Positions 1 through 9,221 are shown, counted from the stretch's first letter. The stretch is 64,000 bases of DNA from Clostridium thermarum (GCF_006351925.1 NZ_CP040924.1:3663501-3727500), one strand, 5' to 3'. The notes: generated from the sequence alone by a model not told the origin. Program-made: numbers and translations.

Positions 1-11
1 AGGAGGAAAGT

Positions 12-180
12 ATGCCTGACATTATTTTGGATGCTTTAGTTGATACTGCAAAGAATGATTCCCTTTCTTTTTGTCATTTACATAGGGATAGAGTATCTTG
101 AATTTAAGTTAGGAGATAACCTGATAAAAAAGGTTAAAAAGGCAGGAAGGATTGCCCCAGCAGCCGGTGCTATCTTTTGA
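12..180 (+). pseudogene. Remnant of a putative manganese/arsenic efflux permease (N-terminal end only)
   Basis: An ATG at 12 follows an AGGAGG box at 1-6 and reads MPDIILDALVDTAKND before a stop near 100. From 58 the next frame continues as IPFLFVIYIGIEYLEFKLGD and ends with PAAGAIF and a TGA at 178. Joined, the two parts resemble the amino end of the clostridial multi-pass permease annotated as putative manganese or arsenic efflux protein, normally several hundred residues long. Only about 55 codons remain, with one frameshift near position 58, and nothing of the rest follows. The family call is from memory of its conserved N-terminus. Confidence 0.6.
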
Positions 181-288
181 CTAGTACCCCAGTGTGGCTT
201 TTCCATCATTCTTAATTCTTAATTTTTAATTCTTAATTTCAAAAATTGCTTTGCAATTTTCATTCTTTGTATCCAACCCATACAGCTC

Positions 289-1134
289 TTATAGCTCAAC
301 CTCCATACCGGTACATAAGTATTCTATGTTATCCTGCAACTCATCTTTTAGTATTTTGTACGGTTTCTTGCCTGTGCAGTGGCAGGTGTAGATCTTTTCA
401 ATGTTATAGCTTGATAGTTGTTTAGCCAGTGCTTTTATAGTGGCTTCCGACTCGGCATAGAGGTTTAAGCCGGGCATGCCAACCAAATGAAATCCTCCTA
501 TAACTGCTTGGATAGGAAGTTGTGGAAGCTTAGCTATTGTTGTTTCTATCATATTTACTACTCCATTGTGACTGCACCCGGTAAGTATTACAAGCTTTCC
601 ATTGTTATTAAAGGCTAAAATCAGCTCATGTTTAAAGTCATCCTCGCAAAGCTTGCCATCCTTTTTCATAAGCATCTTTTTATTAAACCTTACCCATGGC
701 TCTTTTTTCATGATATCAGTAATTATAAATATGCCTTGAGATATTTCTGTGGTTTCATTTATGAGATTGATTCTGTTTCCACCCTTTTCAAATATAGCCT
801 GTGGCATAGTAACTTCTATACTTTTAAAAAAGAGCTTAACAAAGTGTTTCTCACCTGCTCTGATGTGCATAAATATTCTGGCCTTTTTATTTCTCTCCAA
901 AAATTTTAACAAGCCTCCGGCATGGTCCATATGGCCGTGAGAAATAACTACTGTATCAATATCCTCTATATTTATTCCAAGCTTATCTGCATTATTTATG
1001 AATTCACCGGTTGCACCGGTATCAAATAATATATTCTCTCCATTGTAGTTAATAAACATAGAAATCCCGTTTTCCTTTACTAGTTCCGGGCAAGTCTCTA
1101 ATTTTTCATTTTCGATTAACATTCTTATTTTCAT
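289..1134 (-). CDS. MBL-fold metallo-hydrolase
   Basis: This 281-residue protein has the metallo-beta-lactamase fold signature SHGHMDHAGG near residues 64-73, the HxHxDH motif that binds two metal ions. Later candidate ligand segments are TGCSHNG near 185 and GGFHLVG near 213. It belongs to the MBL group often labelled as dihydropterin ribofuranosyl-aminobenzene phosphate synthase-like, whose real substrates are mostly unknown. It is probably a soluble cytoplasmic hydrolase. The ATG overlaps the stop of the short upstream frame as ATGA, so the two may be translationally coupled. The family is firm, the substrate unknown. Confidence 0.85.
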   Translation of the reverse strand: MKIRMLIENEKLETCPELVKENGISMFINYNGENILFDTGATGEFINNADKLGINIEDIDTVVISHGHMDHAGGLLKFLERNKKARIFMHIRAGEKHFVKLFFKSIEVTMPQAIFEKGGNRINLINETTEISQGIFIITDIMKKEPWVRFNKKMLMKKDGKLCEDDFKHELILAFNNNGKLVILTGCSHNGVVNMIETTIAKLPQLPIQAVIGGFHLVGMPGLNLYAESEATIKALAKQLSSYNIEKIYTCHCTGKKPYKILKDELQDNIEYLCTGMEVEL

Positions 1135-1268
1135 GCCTGTACCTCTCTATCTTTATCATTTATAAGCCCAAATGGCGTAACGAAACCGGCTTCTACCCCC
1201 AGACATTTATGCAGCATTTCCTCAGAAACAAATCTCAGTCCCTTTAATCGCAATGCTTTTGTAGTCAT
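1131..1268 (-). pseudogene. Short remnant of a YbaK/ProX-type aminoacyl-tRNA deacylase
   Basis: A 45-codon frame starts with ATG at 1268 behind a good AAGGAG site. It contains LRFVSEEMLHKCLGV followed by VTPFGLINDKD, which resemble a central segment of the YbaK/ProX editing domain that hydrolyses mischarged tRNA. The full domain is about 150-160 residues, so most of the fold is missing and activity is unlikely. Its TGA overlaps the ATG of the MBL gene, so it may survive only as a translated leader that couples the upstream hydrolase to the MBL gene. Confidence 0.6.
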
Positions 1269-1288
1269 ACCGTATCTCCTTATATGTG

Positions 1289-2215
1289 CTAATCATCAAT
1301 CCTTTCATCCATCCAATTCAACATATCCTCGAACACCTTCAACTTCTCTATTTCATTAAAAATTTCATGTCTCATTCCCTCATATAGCCTTAAGGTTATA
1401 TCCTTTATTCCCACATCAGTAAATACATTGCAGGTTTTTCTTACCATCTTTCCCCTACCGCCCACTTGATCATCTTTTCCGGATATAATAAGCACAGGTA
1501 AGTTCTTTCTCATTTTTGATATATTTTTGTGGTCCGTTATAAATAAAAGTCCTTTGAACATATCTTTAAATGCCGCTGCAGTGAAAACAAAACCGCACCG
1601 TTCATCAGCAAGAAATTTATCCACTTCTTTCTTATCGGTAGACAGCCAATCGCACTTTGTTCTAGCGGGCTTAAAGCCTTTATTAAAAGAATCGTAGGAC
1701 ATTTTATATATAAATTGGCTTCTAAACTTAGGACCTCTCCTTTTTATTTCAAGATTTGCTGCAAAAAGCCCCAGCCTTAGTAAAAGTCTTGGATTATGTG
1801 CAGTACCTGAAAGGATTAATGCATCAATTGTTGTACCATACAAAATGGCATAATGCCGGGCCAAAAACGATCCCATGCTGTGACCTAGCATTATTACTTG
1901 CTTACCGGGGTTTTCCTGATGTATCCTATCATTTACAAGCTTTAAATCTTCTATAAGCTTCTCCCAGCCCTTTTCTTCAGCAAAAAATCCCAAATCATCA
2001 ATGTTGTCTTCAGTTTTTCCATGCCCTCTGTGGTCATGGGCATATACTATATAACCTCGGGAATTTAGAAACTCGCATATGTCCTCATATCTGCCGGCAT
2101 GCTCACAGGATCCATGTACTAACTGCACTACTCCCTTGATATTATTGGCATTATCCCACTTATACATATGTAATCGCTTGCCATCTTGGGTATATATATC
2201 AAATTCTTTTTCCAT
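1289..2215 (-). CDS. Alpha/beta hydrolase, monoacylglycerol lipase/lysophospholipase type
   Basis: The 308-residue product has the alpha/beta hydrolase layout. QLVHGSCEH near residue 32 is the oxyanion region, GHSMGS near 111-116 is the nucleophile elbow with the catalytic Ser, SGKDDQVGG carries the likely Asp, and GMRHEIFNE near 280-288 the His. This matches the Hydrolase_4 (serine aminopeptidase S33/monoglyceride lipase) group, usually cytoplasmic esterases acting on acylglycerols or lysophospholipids. No signal peptide is seen. An AAAGGAG site precedes the ATG. It lies upstream of the YbaK stub and MBL gene on the same strand and may be cotranscribed with them. The exact substrate cannot be read. 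Confidence 0.85.
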   Translation of the reverse strand: MEKEFDIYTQDGKRLHMYKWDNANNIKGVVQLVHGSCEHAGRYEDICEFLNSRGYIVYAHDHRGHGKTEDNIDDLGFFAEEKGWEKLIEDLKLVNDRIHQENPGKQVIMLGHSMGSFLARHYAILYGTTIDALILSGTAHNPRLLLRLGLFAANLEIKRRGPKFRSQFIYKMSYDSFNKGFKPARTKCDWLSTDKKEVDKFLADERCGFVFTAAAFKDMFKGLLFITDHKNISKMRKNLPVLIISGKDDQVGGRGKMVRKTCNVFTDVGIKDITLRLYEGMRHEIFNEIEKLKVFEDMLNWMDERIDD

Positions 2216-2254
2216 GATTAGCTTTCTCCTTTAACACTTTTATGCTTACTATAT

Positions 2255-2440
2255 CTACTTAATAATTTTGTCTCTCTCTGTAATCTGCCTAATAACCCTG
2301 CAAGGATTACCGGCAGCAACTACATTAGGAGGCACGTCCCTGGTTACTACACTTCCAGCTCCAATTACGCTATTTTCGCAGACGGTCACACCAGGTACTA
2401 TAATAACACCGGCTCCAATCCAAACATTGTCTTTTCTGTG
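2255..2440 (-). pseudogene. C-terminal fragment of a hexapeptide-repeat O-acetyltransferase
   Basis: On the minus strand a frame opens just after a TGA at about 2443 and reads [17 protein letters not shown], then [14 protein letters not shown] and AAGNPCRVI, ending at TAG 2255-2257. These are the last left-handed beta-helix turns of the maltose/galactoside acetyltransferase family. The N-terminal two thirds, including the catalytic His region, are gone and there is no start codon, so this is a dead fragment. An open frame on the plus strand here is only its shadow. Confidence 0.75.
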
Positions 2441-2566
2441 TCATATTGTTCTCTTCATTCTAATTGATATCCCCCCTGTTAGTCACTTTTTAGATAAAAA
2501 TAATCTTAACCAAATTATAACATATAAAGTACCTTTTACAAATGAATGTAATTATACTTCATCAAC

Positions 2567-2602
2567 AAAAAGAGCCTGAGACATTCATCTCAAGCTCTTT
2601 TG
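2567..2602 (-). terminator. Rho-independent terminator after the PAP2 gene
   Basis: The arms AAAAGAGCCTGAG and CTCAAGCTCTTTT form a strong stem with a short loop. On the minus strand the stem runs into five T residues. It lies just beyond the stop of the PAP2 gene at 2614. Confidence 0.8.
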
Positions 2603-2613
2603 CATAACTTATA

Positions 2614-3264
2614 TTAACCTTCCAATATCTTAGATCTTCTCTTCCACAGAGTAAGTACAATTCTCTTTAATCCCGGTACTGCATTAAATATAACCTCTGC
2701 CAAGTATAATCCTCCTATGATATCAATAACCACATGCTGCTTTATAAACTGGGTGGATAGGATTATCATGACGGAAGTAAATATAACAAAATATTGAACC
2801 TTCTTGCTTTTATTTTCAAGGGCATTTACTCCCATTACCATCAGATGACTCTCAAGTACGTGAAGGCTTGGGAAACAATTATAGGGCTGATCATTGCTGT
2901 AAATCAACCTAACAAGTACTGAAAAAATATCATCTCCTACTACCTCAGGTCTTGGAACATGAGTCTGGAATACATAGAATATTGCAAAGGATGAAATAAA
3001 TCCAAGAATTATACTGGTCAAGGTTCGATAATAGACTTTCTTATCCTTTAGGCATAGATATACCATAGTCAATACAATAAAAGGATACCAGGCAATATAA
3101 GGTATTATAAATTCTTTAATAAAGGGAACCTTATAATCAATAGGTAAGAAAACCATCTGAGCACCATTCTTAGCATTGTTGAACAATGGATAAAAAGCTG
3201 ATACCGCAGGTATAGCCAGCATAAACATAAGATGCTTCCAATTTTCTTTTATTTTACTCCACAT
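2614..3264 (-). CDS. PAP2-family membrane phosphatase
   Basis: This is an integral membrane protein of about 216 residues with five or six hydrophobic segments. The phosphatase motifs are visible: HVPRP near 103, CFPSLHV near 131 (PSxH, containing one catalytic His) and QHVVIDIIGG near 177 (HxxxD, the second His and Asp). The family dephosphorylates lipid phosphates such as undecaprenyl pyrophosphate or phosphatidic acid at the membrane. The usual arginine of the third motif is replaced by K/Q (FIKQH), as in the inositolphosphotransferase-like branch. The ATG at 3264 is preferred over an upstream TTG at 3282, because GGGAG lies at a suitable distance from it. The gene stands alone. Confidence 0.8.
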   Translation of the reverse strand: MWSKIKENWKHLMFMLAIPAVSAFYPLFNNAKNGAQMVFLPIDYKVPFIKEFIIPYIAWYPFIVLTMVYLCLKDKKVYYRTLTSIILGFISSFAIFYVFQTHVPRPEVVGDDIFSVLVRLIYSNDQPYNCFPSLHVLESHLMVMGVNALENKSKKVQYFVIFTSVMIILSTQFIKQHVVIDIIGGLYLAEVIFNAVPGLKRIVLTLWKRRSKILEG

Positions 3265-3477
3265 TAAAAAATTCACTCCCAATCCATTGTTATAAATATA
3301 TTATAAAGGACAACTCTTCATTATCCTATACGTAATTTCTTACATTTTTCTTAACAAATTATTATATGATAAAATCTCAAAACTGCTTCATATACATATA
3401 TATTTTACAAAAAAAATCTCTAATGTGAATACTTTTTTATAAACTTTACATTATAAATTATGTAATTTTTGCATTAA

Positions 3478-3506
3478 AAAAAGACACTCCAACCGGAGTG
3501 CCTTCT
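3478..3506 (-). terminator. Terminator after the spore protein gene
   Basis: The arms GACACTCC and GGAGTGCC enclose a 4-base loop. On the minus strand the stem is followed by a run of seven T residues, just beyond the spore protein stop at 3524. Confidence 0.85.
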
Positions 3507-3523
3507 AGCTAATTGTCAGATGA

Positions 3524-3724
3524 TTATAGTCCTTTTTCGTAAGCTTCAACCATTTTCTTAACCATTGTTCCACCAACATAACCATTTTGTCTGGAAGTAA
3601 GATTGCCTTTATCAGTAGCTTCATAGTTAGCTAATCCTATTTCGCTAGCTACCTCAGCCTTAAATCTGTCTAATCCCTGTCTTGCTTGTGGAACTAATAC
3701 TCTGTTGTTATTGTTTCTTGCCAT
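3524..3724 (-). CDS. Alpha/beta-type small acid-soluble spore protein (SASP)
   Basis: The 66-residue protein has the SASP signatures ASEIGLANY near 26-34, the germination protease site in this family, and KGNLTSRQNGYVGG near 39-52, the DNA-binding block. SASPs coat forespore DNA, shift it toward an A-like form and protect it from UV and heat; they are degraded at germination. Its length is normal for the family. A strong AAAGGAGGT site precedes the ATG. It is monocistronic with its own terminator, as usual for forespore sigma-G genes. It is direct evidence that the host sporulates. Confidence 0.97.
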   Translation of the reverse strand: MARNNNNRVLVPQARQGLDRFKAEVASEIGLANYEATDKGNLTSRQNGYVGGTMVKKMVEAYEKGL

Positions 3725-3825
3725 CTGTGTTACCTCCTTTTATATTGTTTTGTAGTATAAGTTTGTGCAGTTTTACAGCTAATACACTATGAAAACAGAG
3801 GCAAGCTATCCATGTTTTTCTAACA

Positions 3826-4896
3826 TTAAATTACTTGTAATTTTTTTGTATAGTTATTTAGTACTTCATGGCCATTTTCTGTAACAAGCACTAAGTCCTC
3901 AATTCTAACTCCAAACTTTCCTGGAAGATATATGCCCGGTTCTACTGAAAAAATCATTCCAGGCTCAGCTACCATTTTATTAACAGAACTTACATCCGGA
4001 AACTCATGAACCTCGACTCCAATATTATGACCAGTTCTATGTATAAAATATTCACCATAACCTGCTTTTTCAATTACATTTCTGGCAGCTTTGTCTATAT
4101 CACAAAGTCTTACTCCCGGCTTTACCGCTTCAATTCCCTTTCTGTTAGCCTCTAACACCAAATTATATACCTTGGAAGCTTCCTCGGAAGCATTCTTATA
4201 AAATACAGTTCTTGTCATATCAGAGCAGTAATAGTTTGTTATGCCACCAATGTCTATAATAACACTGTCTCCCGCCTTAATCACCGTATTGTCAGAAGCA
4301 TGATGAGGTTCTGCAGCATTTGCTCCATAGGCAATCAATGGATAAAAGGAAAAGCTATAGGTATTATGTTTTTCATATAAGTCTGCAAGCAGCTTACAGA
4401 TCTTCTTTTCCTCATGGCCTTCCTTTATGAGCTCCATCACCTCAGCCATCACTTTATCGTTCACCTTGGAAGCTTCTCTCATCAGATGGATTTCTTCAGC
4501 ATCCTTTATCATTCTTACCTCATCCAAAATAGGAGAACCGTTAACAAAAGTCAAACCACTTTTCTTTTCCATTAATCTTATTAAAAAATGTGATGGCCAA
4601 GTTTTATCAATACCAAGTTTCTTGTCTTCTATTATATCAGCCATCAGCTGAACAGCATCCTCTCTGTCGTTATAAACAAGCTTTTCCAGCCCTGCTTGCT
4701 GCTCTAGTGGGAACAGCTCGTTTATAATGAGCTTACATTGTCCATTAGTATTGATGTACAGTGCAAGCATTCTCTCCCCGGATTCTATCCATTTTCCTGT
4801 CAAATAAAATATTGATGCTGCAGATGAAACAATCATTTGATCCAGGTTGTGCTTCATCATATTCGCCATTACTCTATGCAATCTTCCATTATTCAT
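3826..4896 (-). CDS. M24-family Xaa-Pro peptidase
   Basis: The 356-residue protein has an N-terminal creatinase-like domain (about 1-120) and a C-terminal pita-bread M24 peptidase domain. The metal ligands are in DIGG and CSDMTRT near 217-230, the His of [11 protein letters not shown] near 290, SVEPGIYLP near 315 and RIEDLV near 330, so all five expected D-D-H-E-E positions can be found. Members remove N-terminal residues before proline using two metal ions in the cytoplasm. The length fits bacterial Xaa-Pro aminopeptidase/PepQ proteins; dipeptidase against aminopeptidase cannot be settled. It stands alone between the spore protein gene and the pot promoter region. Confidence 0.9.
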   Translation of the reverse strand: MNNGRLHRVMANMMKHNLDQMIVSSAASIFYLTGKWIESGERMLALYINTNGQCKLIINELFPLEQQAGLEKLVYNDREDAVQLMADIIEDKKLGIDKTWPSHFLIRLMEKKSGLTFVNGSPILDEVRMIKDAEEIHLMREASKVNDKVMAEVMELIKEGHEEKKICKLLADLYEKHNTYSFSFYPLIAYGANAAEPHHASDNTVIKAGDSVIIDIGGITNYYCSDMTRTVFYKNASEEASKVYNLVLEANRKGIEAVKPGVRLCDIDKAARNVIEKAGYGEYFIHRTGHNIGVEVHEFPDVSSVNKMVAEPGMIFSVEPGIYLPGKFGVRIEDLVLVTENGHEVLNNYTKKLQVI

Positions 4897-5205
4897 ATAT
4901 ATCGCTCCTCATATAATAAGTTTACTTTATATTTAGTATAGGGGATTGGAAAAGATTTTAAAAGCATCATTATTTATACCAAGCTTAACAAACTATTTAT
5001 ATACCAACTATCAGTATAATTATAAGTACAAGACACTAAAATCCCCTCAATTTATCTTGCTGTCTTCTTCAGTGTAAGATATCGAAATATATCCTAAATG
5101 CTGAATATTTTTAACGTAAATAATCCCGTGTTAACACTGATGGCTATACGATTTCCTGCATATACTTTAAACATAAAAAATTATTGAAAAGTTAATAAAA
5201 TTTTA

Positions 5206-5234
5206 TTGCAGTTACCAAATATATATGATATAAA
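5206..5234 (+). promoter_or_regulatory. Probable sigma-A promoter of the pot operon
   Basis: TTGCAG at 5206-5211 and TATAAA at 5229-5234 are separated by 17 bases. They lie about 140 bases before potA and read toward it. The rest of the 458-base gap from 4917 to 5374 is AT-rich and shows no gene, apart from the hairpin listed next. Confidence 0.6.
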
Positions 5235-5288
5235 TAATTGATATTATAATTATACAGCGGTTGTGTAATTATAGTAGAAATTGGGAAT

Positions 5289-5328
5289 AAACCTTTTCCT
5301 GGCACCTGCTGCCACGGAGGGGTTTTTG
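5289..5328 (+). terminator. Leader hairpin before potA, candidate attenuator
   Basis: Between the proposed promoter and potA an imperfect stem forms from AAACC, TTCC and GGCA pairing with TGCC, GGA and GGTTT, followed directly by a run of T residues. Its position inside the leader suggests transcription attenuation of the polyamine importer, but no ligand-binding structure was recognised. Confidence 0.45.
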
Positions 5329-5374
5329 TACTTTATAAATAATTTAGCTGTATGTAAAAAGGAGTTGATACGGA

Positions 5375-6469
5375 GTGACACACTCAATGGTAAAGTTGGA
5401 GCACGTTGTAAAGGTTTTTGATGATGACGATCATGACAAATCACACGCTGCAGTTAATGACATTTCTCTGGATATAAGAGAAGGTGAATTTATTACCATT
5501 TTGGGTCCCAGCGGATGTGGTAAAACTACAACCCTGAGAATGATTGCCGGCTTTGAAAAATGTACAAGAGGCACTGTTTATATCGATAATGAGAATGTTT
5601 CTGAAAAGGCACCCTACGAAAGAAAAGTAAACACAGTTTTTCAGAGTTATGCCCTTTTTCCTCATATGAATGTTTTTGATAATATCGCCTTTGGTTTGAC
5701 CTTAAAAAAGGTTTCCAAAAGTGAGATTAAAGAAAAAGTTAATGCTATGTTGAAAATTGTTCAGCTAGAGGGAATGGAGAACAGAATGCCAGACCAGCTC
5801 AGCGGTGGTCAAAGACAACGTGTAGCTATCGCCAGAGCTATTATAAATAATCCTAAGGTTTTACTTTTGGATGAACCCTTAGGAGCCCTTGACCAGAAAC
5901 TTAGAAAGCAGATGCAGGTAGAGCTGAAGCATTTACAGCAGCAGCTTGGAATAACCTTCGTATTCGTTACTCATGATCAGGAAGAAGCCCTGACTATGTC
6001 AGATAGAATTTGTATAATGAATAACGGAAGGATAGAACAGCTTGGCACGCCAGATGAAATATATGAAAGACCCGCTACTAAATTTGTGGCCGATTTCATT
6101 GGTGAAACCAACTTATTTGATGCTAGAATAAGTGGTTCTTCAAATGGTAAGTTTAGTGTGACCTTAGAAGATGGACAAGAAGTCTTCTTAAAAGAAACCA
6201 ATGGCAAGATTAATGATCCTATATGTTTTGCTATAAGACCGGAAAGATTGAAGCTAAAGGCAGCACCGGAAGTCAATGATTCCTATTTAAAGGCCAAGTA
6301 TAAGGAAAGAATATATATCGGATCAGTTATAAGAACTATCGTTACCTTAAAAAATGGTAAGGATGTAATTGTAAGCGAACCAGCCGGAGACGTGTACAGT
6401 ATAGCAAATAGTGAGAGCGACCTATTTGTTACTTGGAATCCGGAGAATGCGGTGGTGATCAGCGCATGA
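5375..6469 (+). CDS. potA: Spermidine/putrescine ABC transporter ATPase PotA
   Basis: The 364-residue protein is a classical importer ATPase. Walker A GPSGCGKTT lies near 46-54, the signature LSGGQRQRVA near 145, Walker B LLLDEPLGALD near 166 and the H-loop THDQ near 201. A C-terminal TOBE-like region follows from about 285. It energises polyamine uptake together with the next two genes. The GTG at 5375 sits about ten bases after AAGGAG and is preferred; an ATG four codons later is possible. Its TGA overlaps the potB ATG, which indicates one operon. Substrate assignment rests on the PotB, PotC and PotD-like neighbours. Confidence 0.93.
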   Translation: MTHSMVKLEHVVKVFDDDDHDKSHAAVNDISLDIREGEFITILGPSGCGKTTTLRMIAGFEKCTRGTVYIDNENVSEKAPYERKVNTVFQSYALFPHMNVFDNIAFGLTLKKVSKSEIKEKVNAMLKIVQLEGMENRMPDQLSGGQRQRVAIARAIINNPKVLLLDEPLGALDQKLRKQMQVELKHLQQQLGITFVFVTHDQEEALTMSDRICIMNNGRIEQLGTPDEIYERPATKFVADFIGETNLFDARISGSSNGKFSVTLEDGQEVFLKETNGKINDPICFAIRPERLKLKAAPEVNDSYLKAKYKERIYIGSVIRTIVTLKNGKDVIVSEPAGDVYSIANSESDLFVTWNPENAVVISA

Positions 6470-7377
6470 ATACGGAATTAAAGAATTTAGAACCCCCTCC
6501 TGGGGCCGCCAGAAAACTTCGCTTACCCAAAAGATTTATAGGAATTCTTTCAACTTTAGGACCGGTTATGACTTGGATGCTGGCATTCTTCGTTGTGCCC
6601 ATAATCCTTATAATTATCATGAGTTTTTGTAAAAGAACTGCCGTTGGAACTATAGATTACAGCTTTACCTTGGGAAACTTTAAAAAATCCATTGACTTGG
6701 GTTATTTAAAGATTCTGGGTAACTCCCTTTTTATATCATTGATGACTACAATTTTATGCCTGTTATTTGGATATCCCTTTGCATATTTTGTTGCAAGGTC
6801 TTCAAAGAAATACAGAAGTATACTGCTTATGCTTATAATACTACCCTTCTGGACGAACTCTCTCATAAGAACCTATGCATGGATTATCCTGCTTCGTACA
6901 GAAGGTATTATAAACACCTATTTAATGAACTTTGGCTTGATAAAAGAGCCGCTGAAGATGCTATATAATGAAGGGGCTGTTTTACTTGGAATGGTTTATA
7001 CCATGTTCCCCTTTATGGTGCTGCCTCTTTATTCTACCATTGAAAAGCTGGACTTTTCACTGCTGGAGGCTGCTTCTGACCTTGGAGCAAATCCCAGAAA
7101 GACCTTCTTAAAGGTTACTTTACCGCTGACAAAGTCCGGTATATTGTCCGGCTGTCTGCTTGTTTTCGTTCCTACTTTGGGCTTATTCTTTATCCCGGAC
7201 CTTATGGGCGGAAGCAAAATAACCTTGATAAGCAATTTGATAAAGAATCAATTCCTGCAATCCAGAAACTGGCCTTTTGGTTCTGCAGTTTCAATAATTA
7301 TTATGCTGATAATGTTTGTCCTTCTTAAGCTCTTTACAAGGTTAGGCGGATCAAAGGATAAACTGGAGGTGATGTAG
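6466..7377 (+). CDS. potB: Spermidine/putrescine ABC transporter permease PotB
   Basis: This is a membrane protein of about 303 residues with six predicted helices. The cytoplasmic EAA loop EAASDLGANPRKTFLKVTLP, near residue 203, docks the ATPase. It pairs with the PotC part of the next gene to form the polyamine channel. The ATG at 6466 overlaps the potA stop (ATGA) and is chosen over an upstream in-frame start that would overlap potA by 37 bases. Only two bases separate its stop from the next start. Confidence 0.93.
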   Translation: MNTELKNLEPPPGAARKLRLPKRFIGILSTLGPVMTWMLAFFVVPIILIIIMSFCKRTAVGTIDYSFTLGNFKKSIDLGYLKILGNSLFISLMTTILCLLFGYPFAYFVARSSKKYRSILLMLIILPFWTNSLIRTYAWIILLRTEGIINTYLMNFGLIKEPLKMLYNEGAVLLGMVYTMFPFMVLPLYSTIEKLDFSLLEAASDLGANPRKTFLKVTLPLTKSGILSGCLLVFVPTLGLFFIPDLMGGSKITLISNLIKNQFLQSRNWPFGSAVSIIIMLIMFVLLKLFTRLGGSKDKLEVM

Positions 7378-7379
7378 AA

Positions 7380-9221
7380 ATGAAAAAGAACTCAAAATTA
7401 CTTTCTTCTTACAGTATACTGATATATTTATTTCTATATATGCCTATTTTGATTTTGATTCTGTTTTCCTTTAATGAGTCCAAGCTTAACGCAGTGTGGA
7501 CAGGATTCAGCCTGAAATGGTATAAAAATTTATTCACTAACTACACCATTTTGGAAGCTCTGAAGAATACCTTACTTATAGCAGTGACCAGTACTATTTT
7601 ATCGGTTATGATAGGAACTATAACTGCCGTGGGAATGTACCGCTATAAGTTCAGGGGTAAGGGCATATTGGATGCGGTACTCTTCGTGCCCATAGTTATT
7701 CCTGAAATAGTTATGGGTATTGCCATGCTCTCTTTCTTCTCCATGCTTCAGAAGGTAATTGACTTCGAGATGGGCTTAATCACACTGATAATTGCCCATG
7801 TTACCTTCAGCGTTTCCTATGTAGTAGTGGTAGTAAAGTCAAGATTGCAAGGCTTTGACAAGCATCTTGAGGAAGCCGCAATGGACTTGGGTGCAACCCC
7901 CTTGCAGACCTTCTTTAAGGTTACTTTACCGGTTATAATGCCAGGTATAATATCCGGAGGTTTGCTGGCTTTTACTCTCTCATTGGATGATGTAATAATC
8001 AGCTTCTTCGTGGCAGGGCCCAAAAGTACGACCTTGCCGCTGAAAGTTTTATCCATGGTAAAGTTCGGTGTTACTCCGGAAATCAATGCGCTTTCTACTA
8101 TTATGCTGCTGTTTACCGTGGTGATCGTTGTTTTAATGGAGCTCTTAAACAAAGCTTCAGCCCATAAGAAGAAAGTACTGCAGTTTGCCTCAGTATTCCT
8201 TGTGGCCATAATAGCCATGTCTTCCGGAGTATTTGCCTTGGCTCACAGAGGACAGAAGCCACAGGAAGAGCTGAATGTATTTAACTGGTCAGAATATCTT
8301 CCTCAGTCTGTTATAGATAAGTTTGAGGAAAAATATAATATAAAAGTTAATTATTCCACCTTCTCCTCCAACGAGGAAATGCTGGCAAAGCTTCAGGCCG
8401 GCGGTAATAATTATGACCTTGTGGTAGCCAGCGACTATATGGTGGAAGCACTGCTGAAACAAGACCTTTTACAGGAGTTAAACTTAGATAGCATACCGAA
8501 TCTCAATTATATGGATTCCAAGTATCTCAATAATGACTTTGACCCCGGAAATAAATATAGTATACCTTATATGATGACCACTGCTGCCATTGGTGTTGAT
8601 ACTTCAAAAGTAGACTTTGAAGTAAAGGGCTATGCTGACTTGTGGGATCCAAGACTAAAGGGCTCCCTTGTTGTTTTGGATGACCAAAGAGCTATAATCG
8701 GTATGACCTTAAAGAAACTTGGCTACTCTTTAAATGAAACAGATCCACAGGCTCTTGCAGAAGCTGAAAAAGAGCTGAAGGCTCTTCAAGCAAATATCAA
8801 AGCCTATGACAGTGACAGTCCAAAGACCCTGCTTATAAACGGAGAAGCCTCTGTGGGCTTTGTATGGGGAGCAGAAATTTCCCTGGCCCAGAGAGAAAAT
8901 CCTAATATAGTGTGTATAATTCCGGAGGAAGGTTTGTTTCTTCAGTTGGATAACTTCGTAATACCAAAGACTGCAGGCAATGTCAAAGCCGCAGAGCTGT
9001 TTATGGACTTTATAATGCAGCCGGAAATAAGCGTAGAAATATCAAAGGAATTCCCATATGCTAATCCAAACCGTGGTGCTTGGGAACTTATGGACAAAGC
9101 AATTCTGGAGGATATTGCAGTTTATCCGCCGGAGGAAGCCGTTAAGAAGGGTGAGCATCTGAAGGATATTGGTGAGGCTATTGAGGCCTTTGATAAGGTT
9201 TGGTCTAGTATAAAAGAATAA
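7380..9221 (+). CDS. potCD: PotC permease fused to PotD polyamine-binding protein
   Basis: The 613-residue protein joins two normally separate subunits. Residues about 1-265 are a PotC permease with six helices and the loop EAAMDLGATPLQTFFKVTLP near 160. A hydrophobic segment at about 268-285 (ASVFLVAIIAMSSGVFALA) replaces the PotD signal peptide and anchors the next domain. From about 295, NVFNWSEYLPQSVIDKFEE begins a complete PotD-type periplasmic-binding fold of about 320 residues. The fusion tethers the spermidine/putrescine receptor to its channel on the outer face of the membrane. Similar fusions occur in other Gram-positive importers. The frame is intact and followed by a terminator. 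Confidence 0.93.
   Translation: MKKNSKLLSSYSILIYLFLYMPILILILFSFNESKLNAVWTGFSLKWYKNLFTNYTILEALKNTLLIAVTSTILSVMIGTITAVGMYRYKFRGKGILDAVLFVPIVIPEIVMGIAMLSFFSMLQKVIDFEMGLITLIIAHVTFSVSYVVVVVKSRLQGFDKHLEEAAMDLGATPLQTFFKVTLPVIMPGIISGGLLAFTLSLDDVIISFFVAGPKSTTLPLKVLSMVKFGVTPEINALSTIMLLFTVVIVVLMELLNKASAHKKKVLQFASVFLVAIIAMSSGVFALAHRGQKPQEELNVFNWSEYLPQSVIDKFEEKYNIKVNYSTFSSNEEMLAKLQAGGNNYDLVVASDYMVEALLKQDLLQELNLDSIPNLNYMDSKYLNNDFDPGNKYSIPYMMTTAAIGVDTSKVDFEVKGYADLWDPRLKGSLVVLDDQRAIIGMTLKKLGYSLNETDPQALAEAEKELKALQANIKAYDSDSPKTLLINGEASVGFVWGAEISLAQRENPNIVCIIPEEGLFLQLDNFVIPKTAGNVKAAELFMDFIMQPEISVEISKEFPYANPNRGAWELMDKAILEDIAVYPPEEAVKKGEHLKDIGEAIEAFDKVWSSIKE

Noticed and set aside
628-940. Open frames on the plus strand inside the MBL gene
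   Set aside because: They are antisense to a clearly conserved gene and have no ribosome binding site or family resemblance.
2268-2579. Open frame on the plus strand of about 100 codons
   Set aside because: Its left part is the mirror of an acyltransferase fragment on the minus strand, and the right part covers a terminator, so it is a shadow.
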